The notes below the pieces were generated by a model. It was not told where the DNA came from, searched no databases, and saw only the letters and a program-made list of their open reading frames with translations. A program made the position numbers and the translations under genes. From positions 41,446 through 105,445 of the forward strand of contig NZ_JAYGHR010000072.1 in assembly GCF_034932365.1 (NCBI RefSeq): 64,000 nt of DNA, in the 5' to 3' direction. Shown piece after piece: positions 44,989 to 52,370 of this stretch; positions within the stretch are counted from its first letter, which is position 1, and each line of letters opens with the position of its first letter. Source of the DNA: Capilliphycus robustus (GTDB taxonomy: Bacteria > Cyanobacteriota > Cyanobacteriia > Cyanobacteriales > Microcoleaceae).

Positions 44989-46122
44989 CTATTTCTTATC
45001 CGTTTCTTGATTTGATAGTTGTTTAAGTGCAGATTTTAGAATGTTTTTGGCGGCATTTTCGTCTCGGTTGGATGTGTATCCACAGTGAGGACATTTATGA
45101 GTTCTCGTACTGAGAGTTTTGACAACCTTTTCACCGCAATTTGAGCAGTTTTGAGATGTGTATGCAGGTTCAACGGCGATCACCGGAACCCCATAAATTA
45201 TCCCAAAATACTCCAACCATTCTCTAAATCTGTACCAAGCGGCATCGTTAATTGATTTAGCTAAATGATGGTTTTTAACCAAATTTCGTATCCGTAGGTT
45301 TTCTATCGCTACCAAATCGTTAGACTGTATGACGTGTTGAGCCTGTTTACAAACCCAATCGTTACGCCTGCGTGAAACCTTAAGATATTTTCTACCTAAA
45401 CGATTTCTGGCTTTTGAGCGGTTTTGACTTCCCTTTTTTGTTCGAGATAAGCGACGTTGCAGCTTTTTCATACGTCGCTCGTCTTTTCTTAGAAAACGGG
45501 GATTCTCTACCTGTATCCCGGTGGAATCAGTGTAGAAATGGTTTAAACCGACATCCAAACCTGTTTGTTTGTTACTGAGTTCTTTGTTTTCCTCTCTGGT
45601 ATGGTCGATTAAAAATTGAGCATAATACCCATCGTGTCTTCTAATCACTCTAACCCGTTTAATTTGTTGGAGTTGATAGAAGTGTAAATCTCGGCTACCC
45701 CAAAGTTTAAATGTACCTGCTTGAAACTTGTCGGAAAAGGTTAAATAGCGTCTATCTTCTGAAACCACCCAACCCGATGTTTTGTACTCAACAGATGCTC
45801 GGACTTGGTACTTTTTAAACTTTGGGAATCCTTTTCTACCGGATATTTTTTGCCGACAATTCTTATAAAACCTCTCAATTGATGCCCATGCTCTCTCTGC
45901 GTGCGCTTGTCGAGCCATAGAGTTGAGTTGGTTTACCCAGGGAAAACTAGGATTGTCTGACAGCAGTTTGCAGTAGCGATAGGCATCGTTGCGGCTTTTA
46001 ACTTGACCATTTATCCATGCTTTGATGATGCTGTTACGAACAAACCTACCAGTACGGATAGCTTCGTCTAACTTTCTGTACTGGTATTGCGTTCCTTGCA
46101 GCTTCATTTCATACACAAGCAT
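44989..46122 (-). CDS. tnpB: RNA-guided nuclease TnpB
   Basis: 377 residues, compact TnpB. RuvC triad is intact: Asp190 in TGLDVGLN, Glu274 in VAIENLRI and Asp354 in NRDENAAKNIL. A CxxC...CxxC zinc finger (Cys326, 329, 344, 347) and the segment LVKNHHLAKSINDAAW complete the family pattern. No TnpA partner. TnpB proteins are RNA-guided DNA nucleases that cut at target sites next to a short motif and help retain IS elements. The last residues (LSNQETDKK) are shorter than the tail of the second element, which has about 30 extra residues. ATG start at 46122. All motifs suggest it is functional. Confidence 0.95.
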   Translation of the reverse strand: MLVYEMKLQGTQYQYRKLDEAIRTGRFVRNSIIKAWINGQVKSRNDAYRYCKLLSDNPSFPWVNQLNSMARQAHAERAWASIERFYKNCRQKISGRKGFPKFKKYQVRASVEYKTSGWVVSEDRRYLTFSDKFQAGTFKLWGSRDLHFYQLQQIKRVRVIRRHDGYYAQFLIDHTREENKELSNKQTGLDVGLNHFYTDSTGIQVENPRFLRKDERRMKKLQRRLSRTKKGSQNRSKARNRLGRKYLKVSRRRNDWVCKQAQHVIQSNDLVAIENLRIRNLVKNHHLAKSINDAAWYRFREWLEYFGIIYGVPVIAVEPAYTSQNCSNCGEKVVKTLSTRTHKCPHCGYTSNRDENAAKNILKSALKQLSNQETDKK

Positions 46123-46384
46123 AGATTATCGGCATCAAGCCACGATAAACTTATGTTAGCATAAAATAATCCGTCGTGAACGACGGGGCTTTAAACCTGC
46201 TTCTCTTGGTAAATTGACCAAAAAGATTTTTCAGGAAAGATGAGGGTAATCTGATCGCCTCTGCTCTTGAATTTTGATGACAAAACTTTTAAAAAGTCTA
46301 CAGGAAGTCATCAAATTTTATATAATTGCTGTTAATTGACCTGCCAAAAATCAACTGAGTTCGCAAGCCAGGAGAATTCAACCT

Positions 46385-47578
46385 ATGACGAACGCTGCTG
46401 TACCTCAGTCCTCGAACCATCCTTTGCCGAAGGTACCCCCCCCACCCAAATCATTAGACAAAACCAGCATCAAACAGATGGTCAAAGATGCTTTTAATCT
46501 GAAAGCCTCTGATATTCATATTCGTGTTGGACACACTCCCCGCTTTCGGATTCAGGGCGAGATGGTCAGAGCCAAGGATCAGGTCAAGGTGACATCAGAA
46601 GTTTTTGATCAATACCTGACTGAGATTCTGACTCCCCGTCAACGAGAGCAGTTTTCCGAAGATAAGGAACTGGATACGGCGATTTTCTATCCCGGTTTAG
46701 TCCGTTGTCGGGTGAACTGTTTTGACTCCCTCAGTGGCGGCGCGATGGTACTGCGGTTAATTAACTTAAAAGTACCCTCGATTGATGAAATGGGTTTACC
46801 CGAAGTCCTCAAAAAAATTATTAGCTTTCCCCAAGGATTGATTTTGGTCACAGGGCCAACGGGTTCAGGAAAATCGACAACCCTGGCGGCGATGATTCGG
46901 TATCTCAACGAAACCGCTAAAAAGCACGTAATTACTATTGAAGATCCGATTGAATTTGTTCACCCCTCCCATCGCTGTCTGATTAGCCAGAGGGAAGTCG
47001 GCCTGCATACATTAGAATTTAACAAGGCTTTGCGATCGGCTTTACGCGAAGATCCTGATGTGATTCTAATTGGGGAAATGCGCGATCGCCCAACGGTGAA
47101 CACGGCTCTGCAAGCAGCCCAAACAGGTCACTTGGTTCTCGGTACTCTGCACACTCGTAGTGCAATTAATAGCATTAACCGTTTATTAAACCTGTTTAAC
47201 GTTGATGAACAACCCGCCATGCGAATTCAAATTTGTGATTCTTTGGTGGCGGTTGTTGCTCAATTACTGGTTCCCACTGTAGAAAACCGTCGGACTGGGG
47301 TACATGAAATCCTGATCAATACTCCGGCTATGCGCGATTATCTCCTGAAAGGGGACGATGAAAGCGCCACGCAGTTGATCGAGTCTGACTCCTACGAAGG
47401 AATGCAACTGCTCAACCAATCCATCTTTGAAAAAGTGATCGAAGGTCGGATTACAATGGATGAAGCCGAAAAAGTATCGCCTGACCCATCTGATCTTGAT
47501 CGCCGTTTCCGAATGGCCGGGATTGATACCGATGGTTCAATTCGTCAATTTAAAGCGGGTAAGTCTCCCTTTAGTTGA
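46385..47578 (+). CDS. pilT: PilT-family type IV pilus retraction ATPase (PilT2/PilU-like)
   Basis: 397 residues, hexameric AAA motor for pilus retraction and twitching or phototaxis. Walker A GPTGSGKSTT (about 158), Asp box region TIEDPIEFVH, Walker B VILIGEMRD and His box GHLVLGTLHT are all present. An N-terminal Pro-rich stretch follows MTNAAVPQSS and the eight-C run at 46435-46443 encodes part of it. The C-terminal AIRNLIRE motif typical of PilT is replaced by AMRDYLLKG, like PilU/PilT2 paralogues. GGAG stands about ten bases before the ATG. Other pil genes are not nearby. Confidence 0.92.
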   Translation: MTNAAVPQSSNHPLPKVPPPPKSLDKTSIKQMVKDAFNLKASDIHIRVGHTPRFRIQGEMVRAKDQVKVTSEVFDQYLTEILTPRQREQFSEDKELDTAIFYPGLVRCRVNCFDSLSGGAMVLRLINLKVPSIDEMGLPEVLKKIISFPQGLILVTGPTGSGKSTTLAAMIRYLNETAKKHVITIEDPIEFVHPSHRCLISQREVGLHTLEFNKALRSALREDPDVILIGEMRDRPTVNTALQAAQTGHLVLGTLHTRSAINSINRLLNLFNVDEQPAMRIQICDSLVAVVAQLLVPTVENRRTGVHEILINTPAMRDYLLKGDDESATQLIESDSYEGMQLLNQSIFEKVIEGRITMDEAEKVSPDPSDLDRRFRMAGIDTDGSIRQFKAGKSPFS

Positions 47579-47810
47579 CGGTTAACTCCAGGGAGTCGCA
47601 GCAGAGATCTCCCCCTCTGGGTGTGTTGTAAAGATGTTGATCCGTTCTACAATTCAAAGTGACTGACAACCTGTTCGTGCCTTTCTCCTCACGGTTTCGG
47701 TTTTTGGGTTTCTACAGATCAACTCAAAAACTCACGAACGGAGGAGCGAGCCGTTTGCAAAAGCTCATATCGTCCTATAATTTGTCAGTAACTTTTATCA
47801 TGGCTCAATC

Positions 47811-48284
47811 GTGATTGCGATTTATCCGGGTAGCTTCGATCCGATTACTTTAGGCCACTTAGATATTATAGAACGAGGCTGTAAGCTGTTTGAACAGGTA
47901 ATCGTTGCTGTTCTGCGAAATCCAAACAAAACTCCTTTGTTTACCGTTGAGGAACGCATCGAGCAAATTCGCACCTCCGTTCGACATCTAGATAACTTAG
48001 AGGTAGCCAGTTTTAAAGGTCTTACGGTAGAGTATGCAAAACAGCGAAATGCTCAAGTTCTACTTCGAGGGCTACGAGTCTTGTCCGATTTTGAAATGGA
48101 GCTTCAGATGGCTCACACGAACAAGACCCTCTCTGATAAGATTGAGACAGTTTTCTTGGCAACCTCAAATGAATATAGCTTTTTATCCAGTAGTGTGGTA
48201 AAAGAGATAGCCAAGTTTAGTGGTTCTGTCGATCATCTCGTTCCAAAACACGTTGCTCAAGATATATATAAAAGATATTTATAG
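47811..48284 (+). CDS. coaD: Phosphopantetheine adenylyltransferase
   Basis: Penultimate step of coenzyme A synthesis: ATP plus 4'-phosphopantetheine gives dephospho-CoA. 157 residues. The nucleotidyltransferase motif is YPGSFDPITLGHLDII with TxxH-type residues, and the C-terminal EYSFLSSSVVKEIA provides the ISSS-like motif. The start is a GTG (47811), which gives the family N-terminus MIAIYPGSFDP. The next gene starts directly at the base after the stop, so translation is coupled. Confidence 0.97.
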   Translation: MIAIYPGSFDPITLGHLDIIERGCKLFEQVIVAVLRNPNKTPLFTVEERIEQIRTSVRHLDNLEVASFKGLTVEYAKQRNAQVLLRGLRVLSDFEMELQMAHTNKTLSDKIETVFLATSNEYSFLSSSVVKEIAKFSGSVDHLVPKHVAQDIYKRYL

Positions 48285-48950
48285 ATGCTACGCCAGGAAT
48301 CAACTCCCAAAATAGAATCGGAACCCAAAGGACTGATCCCAGAGATAGATACCACTCCAAGTGGAACACCTGGGATTGACATTCAGAGGGAACTCAACCG
48401 ACTCGAAGAAATCATTCTTGACAGTCCCCGTGTTCCCCTGACTCGGCGAACTTTGGTTGATGAAGAGCAGTTACTCGATCAGTTGGATCTCATCCGTTTA
48501 AATTTACCCAGCGCCTTTCAAGAGGCGGATATAATTGTTCGACATAAAGACGAAATCCTCCAAGAAGCTGAAGAATACGCCCAGGAAATTTTAGAAGCGG
48601 CAGAACAACGGGCAACTCAAATTTTAAATGAAATGGGTCTGATCCAACAAGCCCAAGCCGAAGCCGAACAGTTACGACAACGAGTTCATCTCGAGTGTGA
48701 AACCCTCCAGCAACAAACCATCGCTGAAGTAGAACAAATTCGTTATCAAGCTCAACAAGAACTTGATCAAATCCGCTCGAGAACTTTGGCAGAATGTCAG
48801 GATGTTCAAAATGGAGCCGATGAGTATGCTGATCATGTTTTAGGCAATATTGAGCAGCAGCTTAGTGAAATGTTACGAGTGATTCGTAATGGTCGCCAAC
48901 AGTTGCAAATTCAACATGATCAAACCTCCGGACAACTGCGAGGACAATAA
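48285..48950 (+). CDS. Coiled-coil protein (DivIVA-like, ATP synthase b-like)
   Basis: 221 residues, almost all helical and highly charged: residues about 85-190 form a long coiled coil (QEAEEYAQEILEAAEQRATQ, QAQAEAEQLRQRV). The N-terminal about 45 residues are low-complexity. It resembles the cyanobacterial DivIVA-like or Cdv3 group encoded next to coaD, but the sequence offers no catalytic or binding motif, so the assignment is cautious. It starts at the base after the coaD stop (TAG, ATG adjacent), so it is in the same operon. Possible role in cell-envelope or division scaffolding is inference. Confidence 0.65.
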   Translation: MLRQESTPKIESEPKGLIPEIDTTPSGTPGIDIQRELNRLEEIILDSPRVPLTRRTLVDEEQLLDQLDLIRLNLPSAFQEADIIVRHKDEILQEAEEYAQEILEAAEQRATQILNEMGLIQQAQAEAEQLRQRVHLECETLQQQTIAEVEQIRYQAQQELDQIRSRTLAECQDVQNGADEYADHVLGNIEQQLSEMLRVIRNGRQQLQIQHDQTSGQLRGQ

Positions 48951-49081
48951 ACAGTGACCAGTGACCAGTGTTTACAGTGAACAGGTGTCAGGGAAAGAGT
49001 GTCAGGTTTGTAGGGGCGGGTTCTGTAAAAATCTATGTTTTCCTAGAAATAACTGATATAAACCCGCCCCTAGATCTCCGC
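48951..49081. repeat. Inverted repeat and CAGTGAC heptamers after the coaD operon
   Basis: CAGTGACCAGTGACCAGTGT opens the spacer (48954 on), then a 12-bp perfect inverted repeat TAGGGGCGGGTT (49011-49022) / AACCCGCCCCTA (49061-49072) encloses 38 bp. The left arm recurs at 43412; a degenerate right arm recurs near 51370-51386. Confidence 0.65.
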
Positions 49082-49114
49082 AAAAACCCGGTTTCTTTGA
49101 GAAACCGGGTTTTT
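49082..49114. terminator. Hairpin terminator, copy 4 of the ACCCGGTTTCT family
   Basis: Perfect arms AAAAACCCGGTTTCT (49082-49096) and AGAAACCGGGTTTTT (49100-49114) with loop TTG, T-tract on both sides. Identical to copy 2 in stem. Follows the coaD operon. Confidence 0.7.
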
Positions 49115-49260
49115 TAAGCTCACCCGACACCTGAGACCTGTTCCCCTAATTGTGCAGGTTTGAGAGGTGTCTAAAATTGTCGTAAAACCCTGGCAATCGA
49201 TGACACACTAGAAAACGTAACTTGGAATGCGATCGCCCTCTAGAGGCGAATTAATAGAAG

Positions 49261-50628
49261 ATGGCTTCAGAAAAATTTCGTCGCCAACTGCGCCATGAAG
49301 CCCAACTTTGGACTTCAGAAGGATTGATTAACGATTCTATTTATCAACTGCTATCAAACCGTTATCAATTCAACAGTATTGATAGCGCTGCCAGTAGCCG
49401 TTTTGTGATGATTCTCATCGGTTTAGGTAGTATTCTGCTGGGTTTGGGTGTGATTACCTTTGTCGCCGCCAATTGGCAACAATGGCCGCGAGAATTCAAA
49501 ATTATCTTGCTGTTGAGTTTATTTATTGGTGTTAATACTAGCGGGTTTTATCTATGGCGATCTGACTCTCAAACACAGAAAACAAAACGTTTGGGCGAGG
49601 GATTACTGATTTTTGGGGCTATCAGTCTTGGGGCGAATATCTCCCTGATGGCGCAAATGTTTCATATTGGCGGTTCTCCCTACGGATTGTTTTTGGTTTG
49701 GGGATTGGGCGTTTTAGCGATGGCTTACAGCTTGCGTTTGACATCCCTCGGTATTCTATCAATTTTACTGCTTGGAATTGGCTATTGGTCAGGAGTCTCT
49801 AATATTTTCTCTCCGGGTGAATTAACCGGGCTAGAATTTCTGTTGGTACATATTGCGCTAGTCACCGCAGTTTTGTTTGTTCCCCTCGCCTATTGGTGTA
49901 AATCACGATCAATTTTTATCATAGCAGTATTGCTGATCGTTCCCGCTTTAGAGATGAATATTGCTGCACTTTTAAGGCAGAATTTCTCCTCGGAATTGAT
50001 GACGGTTGGATTTATTCTTCCGCCTGCACTCCTTTGGAGTTATGATGATAGTCTCTTTCCTCCTATTCATAGCAGACCCTTTCGATCAGATGCTCGGAGT
50101 TTAGCAATTTGGTTTTTAGGGATTGTGTTTTTTCTCTTTTCCTTTCGGGGATTTGGGACATCTTTCTTCAGTTTTAACTATAACGAATCGATGCAAGTTC
50201 AGGGATTTAATTTCATCCTTGATGTGCTTTTATTTGGCGGTTTAACGATTTGGCAATGGCTTTATCTGGCAAAACCTCATCATTCGTCTCAACGTTGGGG
50301 ATTAGATGAAGTTAGTAGTGCGATCGCTATAATTTTAGGTGTGACGACACTGGTGAGTTATACATATCAAACTCTTGACAGCAGCTTATCTACTCTCATT
50401 TTCAATATCTTACTCTTTTTACTGGCGGCAGGCTCAATTCGCATCGGATTAGGACAAGGAAAACGAGGGACATTTTGGGGCGGAATGATCTTACTCACCC
50501 TGCAAATTGTCAGTCGTACCTTTGAATACAATACTGAACTCCTGTTTAAAGCTTTTGTCTTTGTATTGTGTGGTGTGGGTGTTATTCTAGCGGGTTTATG
50601 GTTTGAGCGACATTTATCCCGTCAATAG
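49261..50628 (+). CDS. DUF2157 domain membrane protein
   Basis: 455 residues. A short soluble N-terminal domain (about 1-45; MASEKFRRQLRHEAQLWTSEG, the DUF2157 signature) precedes about twelve membrane helices starting VMILIGLGSILLGLGVITFVAAN. The family has no known activity. It is followed by a GDYXXLXY gene, the usual pairing for this family, and they likely form an operon whose products share a membrane complex. ATG start; upstream region contains a HIP1 site. Confidence 0.85.
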   Translation: MASEKFRRQLRHEAQLWTSEGLINDSIYQLLSNRYQFNSIDSAASSRFVMILIGLGSILLGLGVITFVAANWQQWPREFKIILLLSLFIGVNTSGFYLWRSDSQTQKTKRLGEGLLIFGAISLGANISLMAQMFHIGGSPYGLFLVWGLGVLAMAYSLRLTSLGILSILLLGIGYWSGVSNIFSPGELTGLEFLLVHIALVTAVLFVPLAYWCKSRSIFIIAVLLIVPALEMNIAALLRQNFSSELMTVGFILPPALLWSYDDSLFPPIHSRPFRSDARSLAIWFLGIVFFLFSFRGFGTSFFSFNYNESMQVQGFNFILDVLLFGGLTIWQWLYLAKPHHSSQRWGLDEVSSAIAIILGVTTLVSYTYQTLDSSLSTLIFNILLFLLAAGSIRIGLGQGKRGTFWGGMILLTLQIVSRTFEYNTELLFKAFVFVLCGVGVILAGLWFERHLSRQ

Positions 50629-50674
50629 AGTTCAAGTAACTTCATTCTTTTCTAGACAAAAACACATCTATCCT

Positions 50675-51331
50675 ATGAACAATTCTAATCCTCAAAATCT
50701 AGAGAATTCAACCGAATCTTTGATGAGTGAATCTCTACTGCAAACAAGACAGCTTCCCAGTTGGAGGCTATTGCTACCGTTGTTCTTTCAATTTGCTCTG
50801 ATTGTCTCCGTTCCGGCGCAAGCGGTTTATACTTATGTTACAGGAGAGACTGTTGTACTGCAAACCGCACCTGTTGATCCCTATGACTTTCTGCGAGGTT
50901 ACTATCAAGTTTTAGGGTACGATATTTCAACTTCAGAAACCTTAAAACCTCTCCCCGGATGGAAAGAACTATCAAATAATCAAGATTATCTCGCACCGGG
51001 AACAACGGTTTATGTCGTTTTAGAAAAACCCACAACCCCAACAAAATCTCAACGTCCTCAAGCTTGGAAACCTATAGCAGTCAGTTCGACTTTACCGGAA
51101 AATTTACCCCCGAATCAAATAGCTCTTCAGGGAGAATCAAACGGTTGGCAAATTTTATATGGTTTAGAAACCTATTATATGCCAGAAGATCAACGAATAC
51201 AAGTCAATCAAAATATCACAGATGCTCAACAAAAGAACCCCGAATCTTTCGTTGTCGAAGTGAAAGTTAATACTCAAGGAAAAGCAGTTCCCGTGAGTTT
51301 GTGGGTTCGCGAACAAAATTACAGATTTTAG
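50675..51331 (+). CDS. GDYXXLXY domain membrane protein
   Basis: 218 residues from the ATG at 50675 (the frame opens earlier at a TTG, 50603, overlapping the previous stop). A membrane helix (about 38-54, LLLPLFFQFALIVSVPA) is followed by a periplasmic domain containing the motif LRGYYQVLGYDI, which is the GDYXXLXY family box, preceded by APVDPYDF. Family members sit beside DUF2157 membrane proteins, as here. Function is unknown. The C-terminal domain looks beta-rich (VEVKVNTQGKAVPVSLWVRE). Confidence 0.8.
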   Translation: MNNSNPQNLENSTESLMSESLLQTRQLPSWRLLLPLFFQFALIVSVPAQAVYTYVTGETVVLQTAPVDPYDFLRGYYQVLGYDISTSETLKPLPGWKELSNNQDYLAPGTTVYVVLEKPTTPTKSQRPQAWKPIAVSSTLPENLPPNQIALQGESNGWQILYGLETYYMPEDQRIQVNQNITDAQQKNPESFVVEVKVNTQGKAVPVSLWVREQNYRF

Positions 51332-51416
51332 GGTTTTTGGGTGGGTTTTTGGGATGGAGTAAACCGATATAAACCGGCCCTCCATTTTCATTGTCCACTC
51401 AGTATCCATTTAAAAA

Positions 51417-51451
51417 AGACACAAATACACGAAGATTCGCTCTTTGTGTCT
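51417..51451. repeat. Inverted repeat AGACACAAA / TTTGTGTCT
   Basis: Perfect 9-bp arms 51417-51425 and 51443-51451; TGTCTTGGTGG follows. Same family as 54321-54377 and 37110-37207. Confidence 0.65.
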
Positions 51452-51718
51452 GGTGTGTCTTGGTGGTTTTTTGTCGTGCTATAAACCCCAACTTCACAAA
51501 TAGGAAAGCTTGAGAAAGTCCAAGAGCCAGGGTCAGGGTCAGGTTTGATAGTTTTTTGCAGTTATATCATTCATCGGAGATTAAAAAATTTTTACAGCCG
51601 GATAAATTTCATCCAGTCGTTCCCAGTAAAAATTACTGATTTTAGTTGAACCCTAGCTTTAACAGTCCTTTTGAGGAATCATAGACAGGGGCCAAGAAAG
51701 CTGATGCTTAAAATGGTA

Positions 51719-51756
51719 TTGCAAAATACTTTCAATAAGTATATAGTCATTATTGA
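51719..51756 (+). promoter_or_regulatory. Candidate fur promoter with overlapping inverted-repeat operator
   Basis: TTGCAA (51719-51724), a 17-bp spacer and TATAGT (51742-51747) make a good sigma-70-type promoter 50 bases before the fur start. A perfect inverted repeat TCAATAA (51732-51738) / TTATTGA (51750-51756), 11 bp apart, covers the -10. Fur-type repressors bind AT-rich inverted repeats in just this position, so autoregulation is likely. Confidence 0.55.
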
Positions 51757-51797
51757 GACTAAGCAGGGTCTATGAGATCTATCTGAATTTTGACAAC

Positions 51798-52370
51798 ATG
51801 GCGTTCTATAACAATCGCTCTATCAAATCTGAGCTGAACCAAAAAGGCTGTCGTCTGACTCCGCAGCGAGAAAAGATTATGCAAGTGTTTCACAGCCTTC
51901 CGCAAGGCAGACATTTAAGTGCGGAAGAACTACATAACTTCTTGCAAGGTCAGGGCGAAAATATTAGCCTATCGACGGTCTACCGGACTTTACACCTCTT
52001 GACCAATATCGGTATTTTACGAGAACTCGAACTCGCCGAAGGCCACAAACATTATGAACTTTTTTCAGGTCAAAGCCGTCGGCATCACCATCTAGTTTGC
52101 GTTCAGTGCTACAAAACCTTTGAATTTAGTGATGAGTCCATCTTAAAAATCGGTCAGAAACAAGCCTGTAGAGCAGGCGTTCATCTGCTAGACTGTCAAC
52201 TGACGGTTCATGCGGTTTGTATTGAAGCCATTCGACGAGGATGGCCTTCTTTATTACCCAGTAGTTGGTCTTGTCCAGAATCTATTGCTAATGGAAACAA
52301 CGGTCACAATCAAGAAAAAATCGAAGACATTGATTCTTTGCAGCCGCAACATCAACTCGATAAGAATTAA
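51798..52370 (+). CDS. fur: Fur family iron-responsive repressor (FurA-type)
   Basis: 190 residues. The N-terminal winged helix shows GCRLTPQREKIMQVFHSL and NISLSTVYRTLHLLTNIGIL (recognition helix). The C-terminal metal domain has EGHKHYEL, HHHLVCVQC and HLLDCQLTVHAVC, with the paired cysteines of the structural zinc site only partly matching the second CxxC (here CIEA). FurA-like rather than PerR or Zur by these motifs. Distinctive C-terminal tail RRGWPSLLPSSWSCPE and an Asn/Gln-rich end. The start is the ATG at 51798 (MAFYNNRSIKSEL), preceded by an open TTG at 51753. Convergent with sppA, overlapping it by 4 bp. Confidence 0.83.
   Translation: MAFYNNRSIKSELNQKGCRLTPQREKIMQVFHSLPQGRHLSAEELHNFLQGQGENISLSTVYRTLHLLTNIGILRELELAEGHKHYELFSGQSRRHHHLVCVQCYKTFEFSDESILKIGQKQACRAGVHLLDCQLTVHAVCIEAIRRGWPSLLPSSWSCPESIANGNNGHNQEKIEDIDSLQPQHQLDKN

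Larger units (their letters stand above)
44748..46196 (-). mobile_element. Solitary TnpB element (IS200/IS605 group, IS1341-like), intact
   Basis: Outer ends are inferred from symmetry with the second element at 61244. Left end: TTGACATCC followed by hairpin CTCCGCCGT / ACGACGGAG (44758-44777). Right end: hairpin CCGTCGT / ACGACGG (46171-46186). The only gene is tnpB; there is no tnpA, so mobility would need a transposase in trans. The end of the element at the tnpB 3' side is where the RNA guide would begin. Confidence 0.75.
51332..51797. other. Intergenic region before fur, with repeats and promoter
   Basis: No coding sequence. The left part holds degenerate copies of the 49011 inverted repeat and the AGACACAAA hairpin (51417-51451); the right part holds the fur promoter-operator at 51719-51756. 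Confidence 0.6.
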
